Shown: positions 1-5,892 of the stretch, in pieces
Layout of the letters: each line of letters begins with the position of its first letter
How positions within the stretch are numbered: the first letter of the stretch is position 1
Origin: an uncultured Eubacteriales bacterium
GTDB lineage: Bacteria > Bacillota > Clostridia > Lachnospirales > CAG-274
NCBI GenBank assembly: GCA_905201505.1
Contig: CAJKOJ010000049.1
Location: forward strand, 1-14,239
DNA length: 14,239 nt
Direction of reading: 5' to 3'
Program-made: the position numbers and the translations under genes
Notes under the pieces: generated by a model
Told to the model about the DNA's origin: nothing
Database searches by the model: none
Seen by the model: the letters and a program-made list of their open reading frames with translations, nothing else

Positions 1-41
1 ATAAAATCATTAAAAAATATTTGGTTTTTTATTAAAAAGGC

Positions 42-72
42 TTGACATTGAACCTGTGTCATAGTTTATACT
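42..72 (+). promoter_or_regulatory. MerR-type promoter with 19-bp spacer and no gene downstream
   Basis: A consensus -35 (TTGACA, 42-47) and -10 (TATACT, 67-72) are separated by 19 bp instead of the usual 17. The spacer is an imperfect dyad of the form CnnTGAnnC-T-GnnTCAnnG (about 46-64). A lengthened spacer filled by a dyad is the hallmark of promoters activated by MerR-family regulators through DNA distortion. The promoter points rightward, but no open frame with a ribosome site lies before the hairpin at 161-197. The regulator is not in the window; it may lie to the left. Seen: the boxes, spacing and dyad. Inferred: MerR control. Confidence 0.6.
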
Positions 73-160
73 AAAAACATAAAAGTTGAAATTATTGAAA
101 AAACATGTTGCAGATAATTTCATAAAAATCTCATTTTATTTAATCCTTTATTTTAATTGT

Positions 161-208
161 GAAGAGGGCTTTAAACTTTAAGTTTAAAGCCCTCTTCATA
201 TTTTTATT
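161..208. terminator. Long perfect hairpin terminator after the catalase gene
   Basis: A near-perfect inverted repeat (161-178 against 180-197, GAAGAGGGCTTTAAACT type) starts 6 bases beyond the catalase stop codon. The T-rich tail (ATATTTTTATTT, from 198) is on the plus-strand side, so the hairpin should stop rightward transcripts from the promoter at 42-72 at least as well as catalase transcripts. The minus-strand tail is weaker (ACAATTAAAATAAA). Confidence 0.75.
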
Positions 209-869
209 TAAAACTTGGGTGCTTGACATCAATATCTGTAAGATTACTCTTGGGTGAAGGTGTTGAAAGGTCAAAGTAAATACGTGAATCCTTAGTTACA
301 CCAAAGTCCCTGTTAGATCCTGTATCTTGTACCTTATTAAAGGCTTCTCTGAAAAGTGCATTATGTGCTTCTTCTCTGTTTAAAAGAAAATCAATAGTTT
401 CCCGTACTTTTTTGTCATCAATTTGTCTGTAAAGGTATTCATATACAACTTTTGCTCTTTGTTCAGAAGCAATATTTGAAAGCAAATCAGCACAAAGATC
501 ACCTGTTACAGATACATAGTCTCCTGTCCATGAGTATCCTGAGGCATTAATAAGACCTGGATTTAAGCCTAGAAGAACATGGGTTTCTATTTCACCTGCA
601 TTTGTTTCTTTATAATCAACATCATGACCATTTAAAAGATTGATAGTTGTAGCAACCATTTCCATATGGCTAAGTTCTTCAGCTGCAATATCCATAAATA
701 AATCTTTAATTTCTTTATCCTTTATTCTGAAACTTTGTGAAAGGTATTGTAAAGCAGCTTTAAGCTCTCCGTTAGCTCCGCCAAGCTGTTCCTGTAAAAG
801 AGCTGCATACTGTGGATTTGGCTTTTCAACTGCTACGGGATTTAATAATTGTTTTTCGTGTTTAAACAT
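204..869 (-). CDS. Manganese catalase family protein (CotJC-related)
   Basis: A 221-aa dimanganese catalase-family protein that would disproportionate hydrogen peroxide to water and oxygen without haem. All five metal ligands of the family are present with expected spacing: E35 (in GGANGELKAAL), E65 and H68 (in AAEELSHMEM), E137 (in ASEQRAK) and H170 (in NREEAH). It is shorter than classical enzymes such as that of Lactobacillus plantarum (about 266 aa) and longer than the Bacillus spore coat protein CotJC (about 189 aa). It could be a cytoplasmic peroxide scavenger or spore-associated; no cotJA or cotJB genes are beside it, which favours a stand-alone role. There is no signal peptide. An AAAGGAG ribosome site lies just upstream of the ATG at 869. 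It appears monocistronic, bounded by terminators on both sides. A weak PerR-like box lies about 90 bp upstream. Confidence 0.9.
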   Translation of the reverse strand: MFKHEKQLLNPVAVEKPNPQYAALLQEQLGGANGELKAALQYLSQSFRIKDKEIKDLFMDIAAEELSHMEMVATTINLLNGHDVDYKETNAGEIETHVLLGLNPGLINASGYSWTGDYVSVTGDLCADLLSNIASEQRAKVVYEYLYRQIDDKKVRETIDFLLNREEAHNALFREAFNKVQDTGSNRDFGVTKDSRIYFDLSTPSPKSNLTDIDVKHPSFK

Positions 870-955
870 AGTCCTATCTCCTTTTATATTTATTCTTTAT
901 TTATTGTTTCATAAAATTAATTAATTATGCGGTTAAATACCATTGCAGATATAAT

Positions 956-970
956 ATAAAAGAATTATAA
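956..970 (-). promoter_or_regulatory. Possible PerR-like box upstream of the catalase gene
   Basis: On the minus strand the 15 bases read TTATAATTCTTTTAT, matching 11 of the 14 informative positions of the PerR consensus TTATAATnATTATAA. A TATAAT that could serve as a -10 lies inside it (969-964), but no good -35 is visible. The surroundings are extremely AT-rich, so a chance match is quite possible. Peroxide-responsive control of a catalase would make sense. Confidence 0.2.
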
Positions 971-1008
971 AAGGACCAATGGGGAAAATATATAAAAGAT
1001 TTTTCTAT

Positions 1009-1052
1009 AAAATAAAAAAATTCCCGTTGTCACCAAAAGGTAATACGGGAAT
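1009..1052 (-). terminator. Rho-independent terminator of the ferredoxin-like gene
   Basis: The hairpin arms ATTCCCGT (1020-1027) and ACGGGAAT (1045-1052) are followed on the minus strand by a run of seven T and then ATTTTAT. It lies 6 bases beyond the stop codon of the 1059-1739 gene and separates it from the catalase gene. Confidence 0.85.
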
Positions 1053-1058
1053 ATATTT

Positions 1059-1739
1059 TTATAAAATTTTTCCGTCTGTTGAAATTGTTACAACATTCCA
1101 TGGTATAAATTTGCCGCTGTCAATAAGTGCTTTTTTTACTGCATTTTCAATACCTCCGCAGCATGGTACTTCCATTCTTGCAACAGTTACACTTTTTACT
1201 TCATTATTTTTTATAATTTCAGTAAGTTTTTCTGAGTAATCAGTTGAATCAAGTTTTGGACAGCCTATAAGTGTAATCTTATTTTTCATAAAATCAGTGT
1301 GAAAATTTCCATATGCAAAAGCAGTGCAATCGGCGGCTATAAGTAAGTCTGAATTGTTAAAGTATGGTGCTTTTAAAGGAGCAAGTTTTATCTGTACGGG
1401 CCACTGATTAAGCTGTGATGATATTTTAATTTCTGTAGTTAATACAGATTCTCTTTTAATAGTTTTTGATGCAGAACCGGGGCAGGAAAATGTTGATTTT
1501 TTATTTGCCATATTTGCTTTAACAGCTTCTTCGTTATATGGAAGTGCTTCTCTTTCAATAAATGAAATTGCATTTGTCGGACATGCGGGAAGGCAGTCAC
1601 CTAAACCGTCGCAGTAATCATCTCTCATAAGTTTTGCTTTACCCTCTATAATTGCAATTGCACCTTCATGACAGGCATCTGCACATATACCGCAGCCGTT
1701 GCATTTTTCTTCGTTTATTTCAATTATTCGTCTTATCAT
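1059..1739 (-). CDS. Dicluster ferredoxin-like protein with cysteine-rich C-terminal domain (FrdX-like)
   Basis: A 226-aa iron-sulfur protein, probably cytoplasmic. The N-terminal ferredoxin domain (about 1-60) has a full CxxCxxCxxxC motif (C13, C16, C19, C23). The second motif is C43-x5-C49-x3-C53-P, with Leu at 46 where a bacterial 2[4Fe-4S] ferredoxin has Cys. The remaining ~165 residues form a separate domain with conserved-looking cysteine motifs: SCPGS (about 85), AADC (about 137), IGCPKLD and EVPCCGG. Proteins of this architecture recur in Clostridia next to Crp/Fnr regulators and Hcp, as in the HcpR/FrdX pair. Its exact reaction is unknown; electron transfer in nitrosative or oxidative stress is inferred. 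The ATG at 1739 is chosen because AAGGAGG lies 7-13 bases upstream; an in-frame ATG at 1766 would place that ribosome site inside the coding region. It is divergent from the regulator at 1822. Confidence 0.85.
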   Translation of the reverse strand: MIRRIIEINEEKCNGCGICADACHEGAIAIIEGKAKLMRDDYCDGLGDCLPACPTNAISFIEREALPYNEEAVKANMANKKSTFSCPGSASKTIKRESVLTTEIKISSQLNQWPVQIKLAPLKAPYFNNSDLLIAADCTAFAYGNFHTDFMKNKITLIGCPKLDSTDYSEKLTEIIKNNEVKSVTVARMEVPCCGGIENAVKKALIDSGKFIPWNVVTISTDGKIL

Positions 1740-1752
1740 ATTATTACCTCCT

Positions 1753-1765
1753 TGACTTTGTGTCA
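1753..1765. promoter_or_regulatory. TGAC-N5-GTCA dyad between divergent ferredoxin and Crp/Fnr genes
   Basis: An inverted repeat TGAC-TTTGT-GTCA lies in the 82-bp divergent gap. On the ferredoxin side it sits just upstream of the ribosome site, about where transcription from a minus-strand TATAAT (1773-1768) would begin. On the other side it lies upstream of the regulator's likely promoter. TGA/TCA half-sites are typical of Crp/Fnr proteins, although their usual central spacing differs. It is a candidate operator for the adjacent regulator; this is inference. Confidence 0.4.
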
Positions 1766-1821
1766 CTATTATAATAAAATTGTATAAAAAGTCTGTTGTT
1801 TTTGCAACGAAAGGTGAAAAA

Positions 1822-2481
1822 ATGAAAAAAAATATAGAAGTAATAAGAAAGTCAAAGCTTTTTAAAAATATTAATGAATATGATACAGAACTTATGCTGA
1901 ACTGTTTGGCTGCTTCTGAAAGAAAGTATAAAAAGGGTCAGATTATACTTAAAACAGGAGATTATATAAATTCAATATATATGGTTTTAAGCGGTGAAGT
2001 GCATATACTAAGAGATGACTATTGGGGAAATCAAAGTATACTTACCGAAATAGGAGAGGGGGAAATTTTTGGTGAAACTTATGCCTGTATGAGCAATATC
2101 CCCTTGCAGGTAAATGCTGAGGCAGCTAAGGATTGTACAGTAATGGAATTAAATGTAAAAAAGGTGATGACAACTTGTTCTGCCGCCTGTAAATTTCATT
2201 CAAGTCTTATACAAAACCTTACTTCTGTTCTTGCTGAAAAAAATCTTTTGCTTACAAATAAACTGGAATGTATGTCTGAAAGAACAATTAGAGATAAAGT
2301 TATGAGTTATCTGTACATGCAGTCACAGAAAAATGGAAGCAGTGAATTTGATATTCCATTTAACAGACAGCAAATGGCTGATTTTCTGGCAGTAGACAGA
2401 AGTGCGATGTCAAAGGAGCTTGGTAAATTGAGAGATGAAGGTATACTTGAATTTAAAAGAAATCATTTTTATTTAAAATGA
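1822..2481 (+). CDS. Crp/Fnr family transcriptional regulator (HcpR-like)
   Basis: A 219-aa regulator with an N-terminal cyclic-nucleotide-binding-type beta-barrel (about 8-115; GQIILKTGD, SGEVHIL and GEIFGE motifs), a dimerisation helix (about 118-148) and a winged helix-turn-helix (about 150-219; recognition region NRQQMADFLAVDRSAMSKEL). It lacks the N-terminal cysteine cluster of oxygen-sensing FNR. Cysteines at 28, 89, 105, 119, 123 and 150 are scattered. The DNA-binding sequence is typical of the clostridial group paired with the divergent ferredoxin-like protein. HcpR members of this family respond to nitrosative stress, so that role is possible but not shown here. The ATG at 1822 is preferred because AAAGGTG lies 6-12 bases upstream; an in-frame ATG at 1780 has no ribosome site and falls in the promoter region. 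It probably regulates its neighbour and itself. Confidence 0.9.
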   Translation: MKKNIEVIRKSKLFKNINEYDTELMLNCLAASERKYKKGQIILKTGDYINSIYMVLSGEVHILRDDYWGNQSILTEIGEGEIFGETYACMSNIPLQVNAEAAKDCTVMELNVKKVMTTCSAACKFHSSLIQNLTSVLAEKNLLLTNKLECMSERTIRDKVMSYLYMQSQKNGSSEFDIPFNRQQMADFLAVDRSAMSKELGKLRDEGILEFKRNHFYLK

Positions 2482-2512
2482 AGATATTGTTCAAGCGTTT
2501 TAATGTTTTAAG

Positions 2513-2521
2513 TGATATAAT
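2513..2521 (+). promoter_or_regulatory. Extended -10 promoter for the AraC-DMT operon
   Basis: TGATATAAT is a perfect extended -10 (TGn plus TATAAT at 2516-2521). No good -35 lies 16-18 bp upstream. Transcription would begin near 2528, giving a leader of only about 16 nt before the GTG at 2544. No terminator was seen after the Crp/Fnr gene, so readthrough is also possible. Confidence 0.45.
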
Positions 2522-2543
2522 AACATAAAATGGAGGTGCAAAA

Positions 2544-3362
2544 GTGAATAAATCAATTAAGAATATTTGTTATGATGAAAAGCTTGGTGTTGAAGCTTAT
2601 GAATTTGACGGTCATGTGCAGAATTTTCCTAACCATTTCCACGATTATTATGTTATAGGAATTGTTGAAAACGGCAGAAGAATATTAACATGCAAAAATT
2701 GTGAATACAATATAAGTCCCGGAGATATACTGCTTTTTAATCCTGAGGACAATCATTCGTGCATGCAGAATGGAGATGAAATACTCAAATACAGAAGTAT
2801 CAGCATTTCAAAAGAATTAATGGAAAAACTTACATACGAGATAACAGGGAAAAAATATATGGTAAATTTTACCGAAAGTGTTATATGTGATGAGGATATT
2901 GGATATTATTTGAGAAATGTTCATTGTATGATAATGGATAAGTGTATTGAATTTGAAAAGGAAGAACAATTTTTGTTTATGATTTCAGAGTTGATAGAAA
3001 GATACGGCTGTCCTTTTGAAAAATGTCTTCCTGAATACAGAGCTGAGATAGAAAAAGCTTGTTGTTTTATGGATAAAAACTATATGAATAAAATTACGCT
3101 TGAGGACTTATGCAATGCGTCCGGATTGAGTAAATCTACTTTGCTCAGAGCCTTTACCAAAACAAGAGGCGTTACACCATACAGGTACCTTGAAACTATA
3201 AGAATAAATAAAGCAAAGAAGCTGATTGAAGATGGAGTTGCTCCAATTGAGGCTGCTATGCAGACCGGATTTTCCGATCAAAGTCATTTCAACAGATTTT
3301 TTACAAGTTTTATAGGGATTAGTCCCGGAGTATATAAAAAAATATTTAAGGAACAGGAATAA
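2544..3362 (+). CDS. AraC family transcriptional regulator
   Basis: A 272-aa regulator with the standard two-part layout. The N-terminal cupin-type sensor domain (about 15-90) contains the histidine-rich start FPNHFHDYYVIG, and GDILLFNPEDNHSC at 60-73. The C-terminal double helix-turn-helix (about 170-268) includes ITLEDLCNASGLSKSTLLRAF and the second-helix signature GFSDQSHFNRFF. The sensor domain usually binds a small molecule; the ligand is unknown. The start is GTG at 2544, supported by GGAGG at 2532-2536; no ATG is better placed. The DMT transporter follows after 7 bases, so the two are almost surely co-transcribed, and the regulator probably controls that transporter. AraC-DMT pairs of this kind are common in Firmicutes. 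Confidence 0.9.
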   Translation: MNKSIKNICYDEKLGVEAYEFDGHVQNFPNHFHDYYVIGIVENGRRILTCKNCEYNISPGDILLFNPEDNHSCMQNGDEILKYRSISISKELMEKLTYEITGKKYMVNFTESVICDEDIGYYLRNVHCMIMDKCIEFEKEEQFLFMISELIERYGCPFEKCLPEYRAEIEKACCFMDKNYMNKITLEDLCNASGLSKSTLLRAFTKTRGVTPYRYLETIRINKAKKLIEDGVAPIEAAMQTGFSDQSHFNRFFTSFIGISPGVYKKIFKEQE

Positions 3363-3369
3363 AGAAATT

Positions 3370-4242
3370 ATGGAAAACAAAAAAACAATTGGACATTTAA
3401 CAGCTATTTTTACTATATTTATATGGGGAATTACATTTATATCCACAAAGGTGCTTTTAAACAAATTTGCACCTATTGAAATATTATTTTTCAGATTTGC
3501 TATAGCTTTGGCGGCACTTATTATTATATATCCTCATAGACTTAAGATTAAAGATAAAAAGCAGGAAATTTTATTTATGGGTGCAGGTATTTGCGGTGTT
3601 ACATTGTATTATTTACTTGAGAATATTGCTCTTACATATACTATGGCTTCAAATGTTGCCGTTATTTTATCTGCTGCTCCGTTTTTTACTGCTATATTTA
3701 CGCATATATTCAGAAAGAAAGAAAAACTATACATAAATTTCTTTATAGGTTTTATATTGGCTATGGCAGGTATTTGTTTAATAAGCTTTAACGGAAGCAG
3801 GCTTCATTTAAATCCTTTAGGTGATTTGCTTGCATTGGGGGCTGCTGTTGTGTGGGCAGCATATTCTGTAATTACAAAAAAAATAAGTGATTACGGATAC
3901 AACACAATTCAGGCAACAAGAAGAATTTTTATATATGGACTTTTGTTTATGATACCAGTACTGTCTGTTTCAGGTTTCAGGTTTGACTTGGCAAGATTTA
4001 CTGATAAAGTTTGTTTGTTTAATATTTTGTTTTTAGGTCTTGGTGCTTCGGCTCTTTGTTTTGTAACATGGAATTTTACATTAAAAGTGCTGGGAGCTGT
4101 AAAAACAAGCGTTTATATTTATATGACGCCTGTTGTTACAATTATTGCATCATTTATTTTTTTAGGTGAGAAACTTACATATATATCATTGGCAGGTACT
4201 GTGCTTACCCTCACAGGACTTATATTATCAGAAAGAAAGTAA
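3370..4242 (+). CDS. EamA/DMT family transporter
   Basis: A 290-aa integral membrane protein of the drug/metabolite transporter superfamily with two EamA repeats (about 8-138 and 148-287), consistent with ten membrane helices. The first helix carries the family signature FIWGITFISTK, and the second repeat begins GDLLALGAAVVWAAYSVITKK. Characterised members export amino acids or metabolites, but substrates vary and none can be assigned here. Only a weak ribosome site (AGGAAT-like) precedes the ATG, so translation may be coupled to the AraC gene ending 7 bases upstream. A terminator follows. Confidence 0.88.
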   Translation: MENKKTIGHLTAIFTIFIWGITFISTKVLLNKFAPIEILFFRFAIALAALIIIYPHRLKIKDKKQEILFMGAGICGVTLYYLLENIALTYTMASNVAVILSAAPFFTAIFTHIFRKKEKLYINFFIGFILAMAGICLISFNGSRLHLNPLGDLLALGAAVVWAAYSVITKKISDYGYNTIQATRRIFIYGLLFMIPVLSVSGFRFDLARFTDKVCLFNILFLGLGASALCFVTWNFTLKVLGAVKTSVYIYMTPVVTIIASFIFLGEKLTYISLAGTVLTLTGLILSERK

Positions 4243-4269
4243 ACAGAGAAATAATAAAAAAATATTAAG

Positions 4270-4319
4270 TGTGTCTTTAATATAGAATTAAGTTTTATAT
4301 TTAAGGGCACATTTTTTTT
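4270..4319 (+). terminator. Terminator of the AraC-DMT operon
   Basis: An imperfect stem pairs TGTGTCTTTAATATA (4270-4284) with the complementary segment ending GGGCACA (4296-4311), followed directly by eight T (4312-4319). It lies 27 bases past the transporter stop. Confidence 0.8.
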
Positions 4320-4383
4320 GTAATAGTAAAATGTGAATTTTTTATTTAATATTTGCAAATAATATGTGCAGGAGGTGATATAT

Positions 4384-4557
4384 ATGAGTCCAAAGGAATT
4401 GCTTTATATTGAAGATGCTTTAGGTCATGAAAAGTTTATGAAAAGTCAGTGTCAGAAAACTGTTTCAGGCATTCAGGATTTAGAATTAAAAAATTATGTT
4501 GAGCAGCTTGTAACAAAGCATGAGGAAATTTTTAATGAATTTTACAATTTGCTGTAA
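4384..4557 (+). CDS. Small CotF-associated spore coat-type protein (57 aa)
   Basis: A 57-aa, largely helical protein starting MSPKELLYIEDALGHEKFM and ending EEIFNEFYNLL. It resembles the short proteins encoded directly before CotF-domain proteins in many sporulating Clostridia, and could form half of a ferritin-like helical bundle with its partner. The ATG at 4384 is chosen because AGGAGGTGA lies at 4371-4379, ideally spaced; an in-frame ATG at 4366 lies upstream of that site. The CotF-type gene follows after 39 bases with its own ribosome site, so the two are probably co-expressed during sporulation. No clear mother-cell sigma-factor promoter could be assigned. The molecular role is unknown. 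Confidence 0.8.
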   Translation: MSPKELLYIEDALGHEKFMKSQCQKTVSGIQDLELKNYVEQLVTKHEEIFNEFYNLL

Positions 4558-4596
4558 ATATAATTAAAGAATTTAATTACAGGGAGATGAGTAAAC

Positions 4597-4848
4597 ATGG
4601 ATGACAAATTTTTAATGGAAAGTCTGTTAATGACTATAAAAGGTGCAAGCGATTTGTATTTGCACGGTACTATTGAATCAAATACAGAAAATGTTCATAA
4701 GGCTTTTGAAAATGCTTTGTGCAGCACACTTAAAATACAGGATGAAATTTACAAAAAAATGTCAGAAAAAGGTTGGTATCCTACAGAGCAGGCAGAACAG
4801 CAGAAAATTGATAAGCTAAAGCAGAAGTTTGCTTCACAGATGCAATAA
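4597..4848 (+). CDS. CotF-family spore coat protein
   Basis: An 83-aa protein of the coat F family. The diagnostic feature is the C-terminal IYKKMSEKGWYPTEQA (about 51-66; GWYP at 59-62), followed by a charged helix. The N-terminal half is helical (LMESLLMTIKGASDLYLHGT). Bacillus CotF is longer and is processed; short single-domain versions like this are common in Clostridia. It likely contributes to the outer layers of the spore. AGGGAGATG precedes the ATG at 4597. It forms a pair with the 57-aa gene upstream and is followed by a terminator. Confidence 0.88.
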   Translation: MDDKFLMESLLMTIKGASDLYLHGTIESNTENVHKAFENALCSTLKIQDEIYKKMSEKGWYPTEQAEQQKIDKLKQKFASQMQ

Positions 4849-4867
4849 ATTTTTATTTAAAATGCTT

Positions 4868-4914
4868 AAAATTCAGAAAAATAATAAGTTTTTTAAATTT
4901 TTTGCTGAATTTTT
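4868..4914 (+). terminator. Terminator after the coat gene pair
   Basis: AAATTCAG (4869-4876) pairs with CTGAATTT (4905-4912). A possible inner AAAAAT/ATTTTT stem extends it, and the tail is T-rich. It lies about 20 bases past the coat gene stop. Confidence 0.65.
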
Positions 4915-4924
4915 ATTACTTTAA

Positions 4925-4953
4925 TTGACAGAATTGCTAAAGTATGTTATATT
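4925..4953 (+). promoter_or_regulatory. Strong promoter of the amino acid ABC transporter operon
   Basis: TTGACA (4925-4930), a 17-bp spacer and TATATT (4948-4953), with an extended -10 TG at 4945-4946. This is the best housekeeping-type promoter in the window. Transcription should start near 4960, giving a leader of about 60 nt before the ATG at 5019. Confidence 0.8.
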
Positions 4954-4963
4954 GATTTTATAG

Positions 4964-4994
4964 AGCAGAGTTGAGCAGCTCTGCTAATTTTTTT
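4964..4994 (+). terminator. Promoter-proximal terminator-like hairpin in the ABC operon leader
   Basis: AGCAGAG (4964-4970) pairs with CTCTGCT (4979-4985), an 8-nt loop between them, followed by AA and seven T (4988-4994). It is shaped like an intrinsic terminator but begins only a few bases after the predicted transcription start and lies before the ribosome site. The leader is too short for a known riboswitch or T-box. It might attenuate the operon, act as a DNA operator (GAGCAG also occurs twice directly, at 4963-4968 and 4973-4978), or back up the upstream terminator. Confidence 0.5.
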
Positions 4995-5018
4995 GAAAGA
5001 AAGGAAAGGTAATATTTT

Positions 5019-5831
5019 ATGAAAATGAAAAGGTTAATAAGTGCGTTACTTGTAATGTCTTTAGGATTGTCAATGGCAGGATGCGGAGGGAATGCAAATA
5101 CCGAAGCTGATGCAAATAACGGAACAGATAATCAGGAGAAAATAGTTGTTGGTCTTGATGATCAGTTCCCTCCAATGGGTTTTAGAGATGAAAATAATGA
5201 ATTAGTTGGATTTGATATTGATTTGGCTAAAGCTGCAGCTGAAAAAATGGGTGTAAGTATTGAATTTCAACCAATTGACTGGGACAGTAAGGAACTTGAA
5301 TTAAGTTCAGGAAAAATTGATTTAATTTGGAATGGTTTTTCTATTAGCGAAGATAGACAGTCAACAATGGAATTCACTAAGCCATATCTTAATAACAGAA
5401 TGATTATAATTGTAAATGAAGGTTCTGATATTAAGTCAAAGGCTGATATGGCAAATAAAAATATAGGTGTTCAGGATGGTTCTACAGCTGTAGACGCTGT
5501 TGAAGCTGATGATATACATACACAGTTTGCATCTATGCCTACATATGATACTAATATTTTAGCATTGGCTGACCTTGAAGTAGGCAGAGTAGATGCTGTT
5601 GTTGCTGATGAAATAGTAGCAAGATATTATCTTGGACAAAATCCTGATAAAAAGTTTGTAATACTTGATGATGACTTTGGTGCTGAAGTTTACGGAATTG
5701 CTGCAAAAAAGGGCAATACAGAATTAATTGATAAGCTCCAAAGTGCTCTTAATGAATTGTCAGCTGACGGAACTGCTGCTGAAATTTCAGAAAAGTGGTT
5801 TGGCGAAGAAATTGTAGTAAACAACAATTAA
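5019..5831 (+). CDS. Polar amino acid ABC transporter substrate-binding lipoprotein
   Basis: A 270-aa extracellular solute-binding protein, family 3. A lipoprotein signal peptide (charged start, hydrophobic core about 6-19) ends in the lipobox SMAGC, so C22 should be lipidated and the protein anchored outside the membrane. After a short acidic linker, the mature domain (about 42-265) has family hallmarks: LDDQFPPMGFRDEN, LVGFDIDLAKAAAEKMG, LSSGKIDLIWNGFSI and the EDRQSTMEFTKPY segment, whose Arg normally grips the substrate carboxylate. It captures an amino acid and delivers it to the permease encoded downstream. Cystine, glutamine or another polar amino acid is possible; the exact substrate cannot be read. 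AAGGAAAGG precedes the ATG. A terminator between this gene and the permease probably makes it the most abundant product of the operon. Confidence 0.92.
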   Translation: MKMKRLISALLVMSLGLSMAGCGGNANTEADANNGTDNQEKIVVGLDDQFPPMGFRDENNELVGFDIDLAKAAAEKMGVSIEFQPIDWDSKELELSSGKIDLIWNGFSISEDRQSTMEFTKPYLNNRMIIIVNEGSDIKSKADMANKNIGVQDGSTAVDAVEADDIHTQFASMPTYDTNILALADLEVGRVDAVVADEIVARYYLGQNPDKKFVILDDDFGAEVYGIAAKKGNTELIDKLQSALNELSADGTAAEISEKWFGEEIVVNNN

Positions 5832-5844
5832 ATTCTAAAGTATT

Positions 5845-5872
5845 GGGACTGTATACAGTCCCTTTTCTTTTT
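5845..5872 (+). terminator. Intra-operon terminator between binding protein and permease genes
   Basis: A perfect self-complementary GGGACTGTATACAGTCCC (5845-5862) followed by TTTTCTTTTT. It sits in the 61-bp gap between binding-protein and permease genes, a usual place for partial termination that raises binding protein over membrane components. No separate promoter was seen for the permease. Confidence 0.8.
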
Positions 5873-5892
5873 AAAAATAAGGAGAAAAGACT

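Noticed and set aside
1..40. A/T-rich inverted pattern (AAAAAAT...TTTTTT) at the left edge as a terminator
   Set aside because: The stem is only A-T pairs in very AT-rich sequence and no gene end is visible; not distinguishable from chance.
640..924. 94-codon plus-strand open frame opposite the catalase gene
   Set aside because: It lies antisense to a gene with intact catalytic ligands, has no ribosome site, and its composition is that of a shadow frame.
979..1239. Plus-strand frame over the ferredoxin terminator and 3' end
   Set aside because: It runs through a clear minus-strand terminator and antisense to a conserved gene; no ribosome site.
1740..1766. Nine extra N-terminal codons for the ferredoxin-like protein
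   Set aside because: They would contain the gene's own AAGGAGG ribosome site; the ATG at 1739 is ideally spaced from it.
1752..1775. TTGACT (1752-1757) and TATAAT (1770-1775) as a plus-strand promoter for the Crp/Fnr gene
   Set aside because: The spacer is only 12 bp, too short for a normal promoter; the two elements may belong to different functions.
3108..3464. 118-codon minus-strand frame across the AraC-DMT junction
   Set aside because: It overlaps conserved helix-turn-helix and transporter sequence in antisense, and its product resembles no family.
4930..5018. Riboswitch or T-box leader in front of the amino acid importer
   Set aside because: Only about 60 nt separate the predicted start from the ATG; there is room for one small hairpin and no T-box or known aptamer motif.
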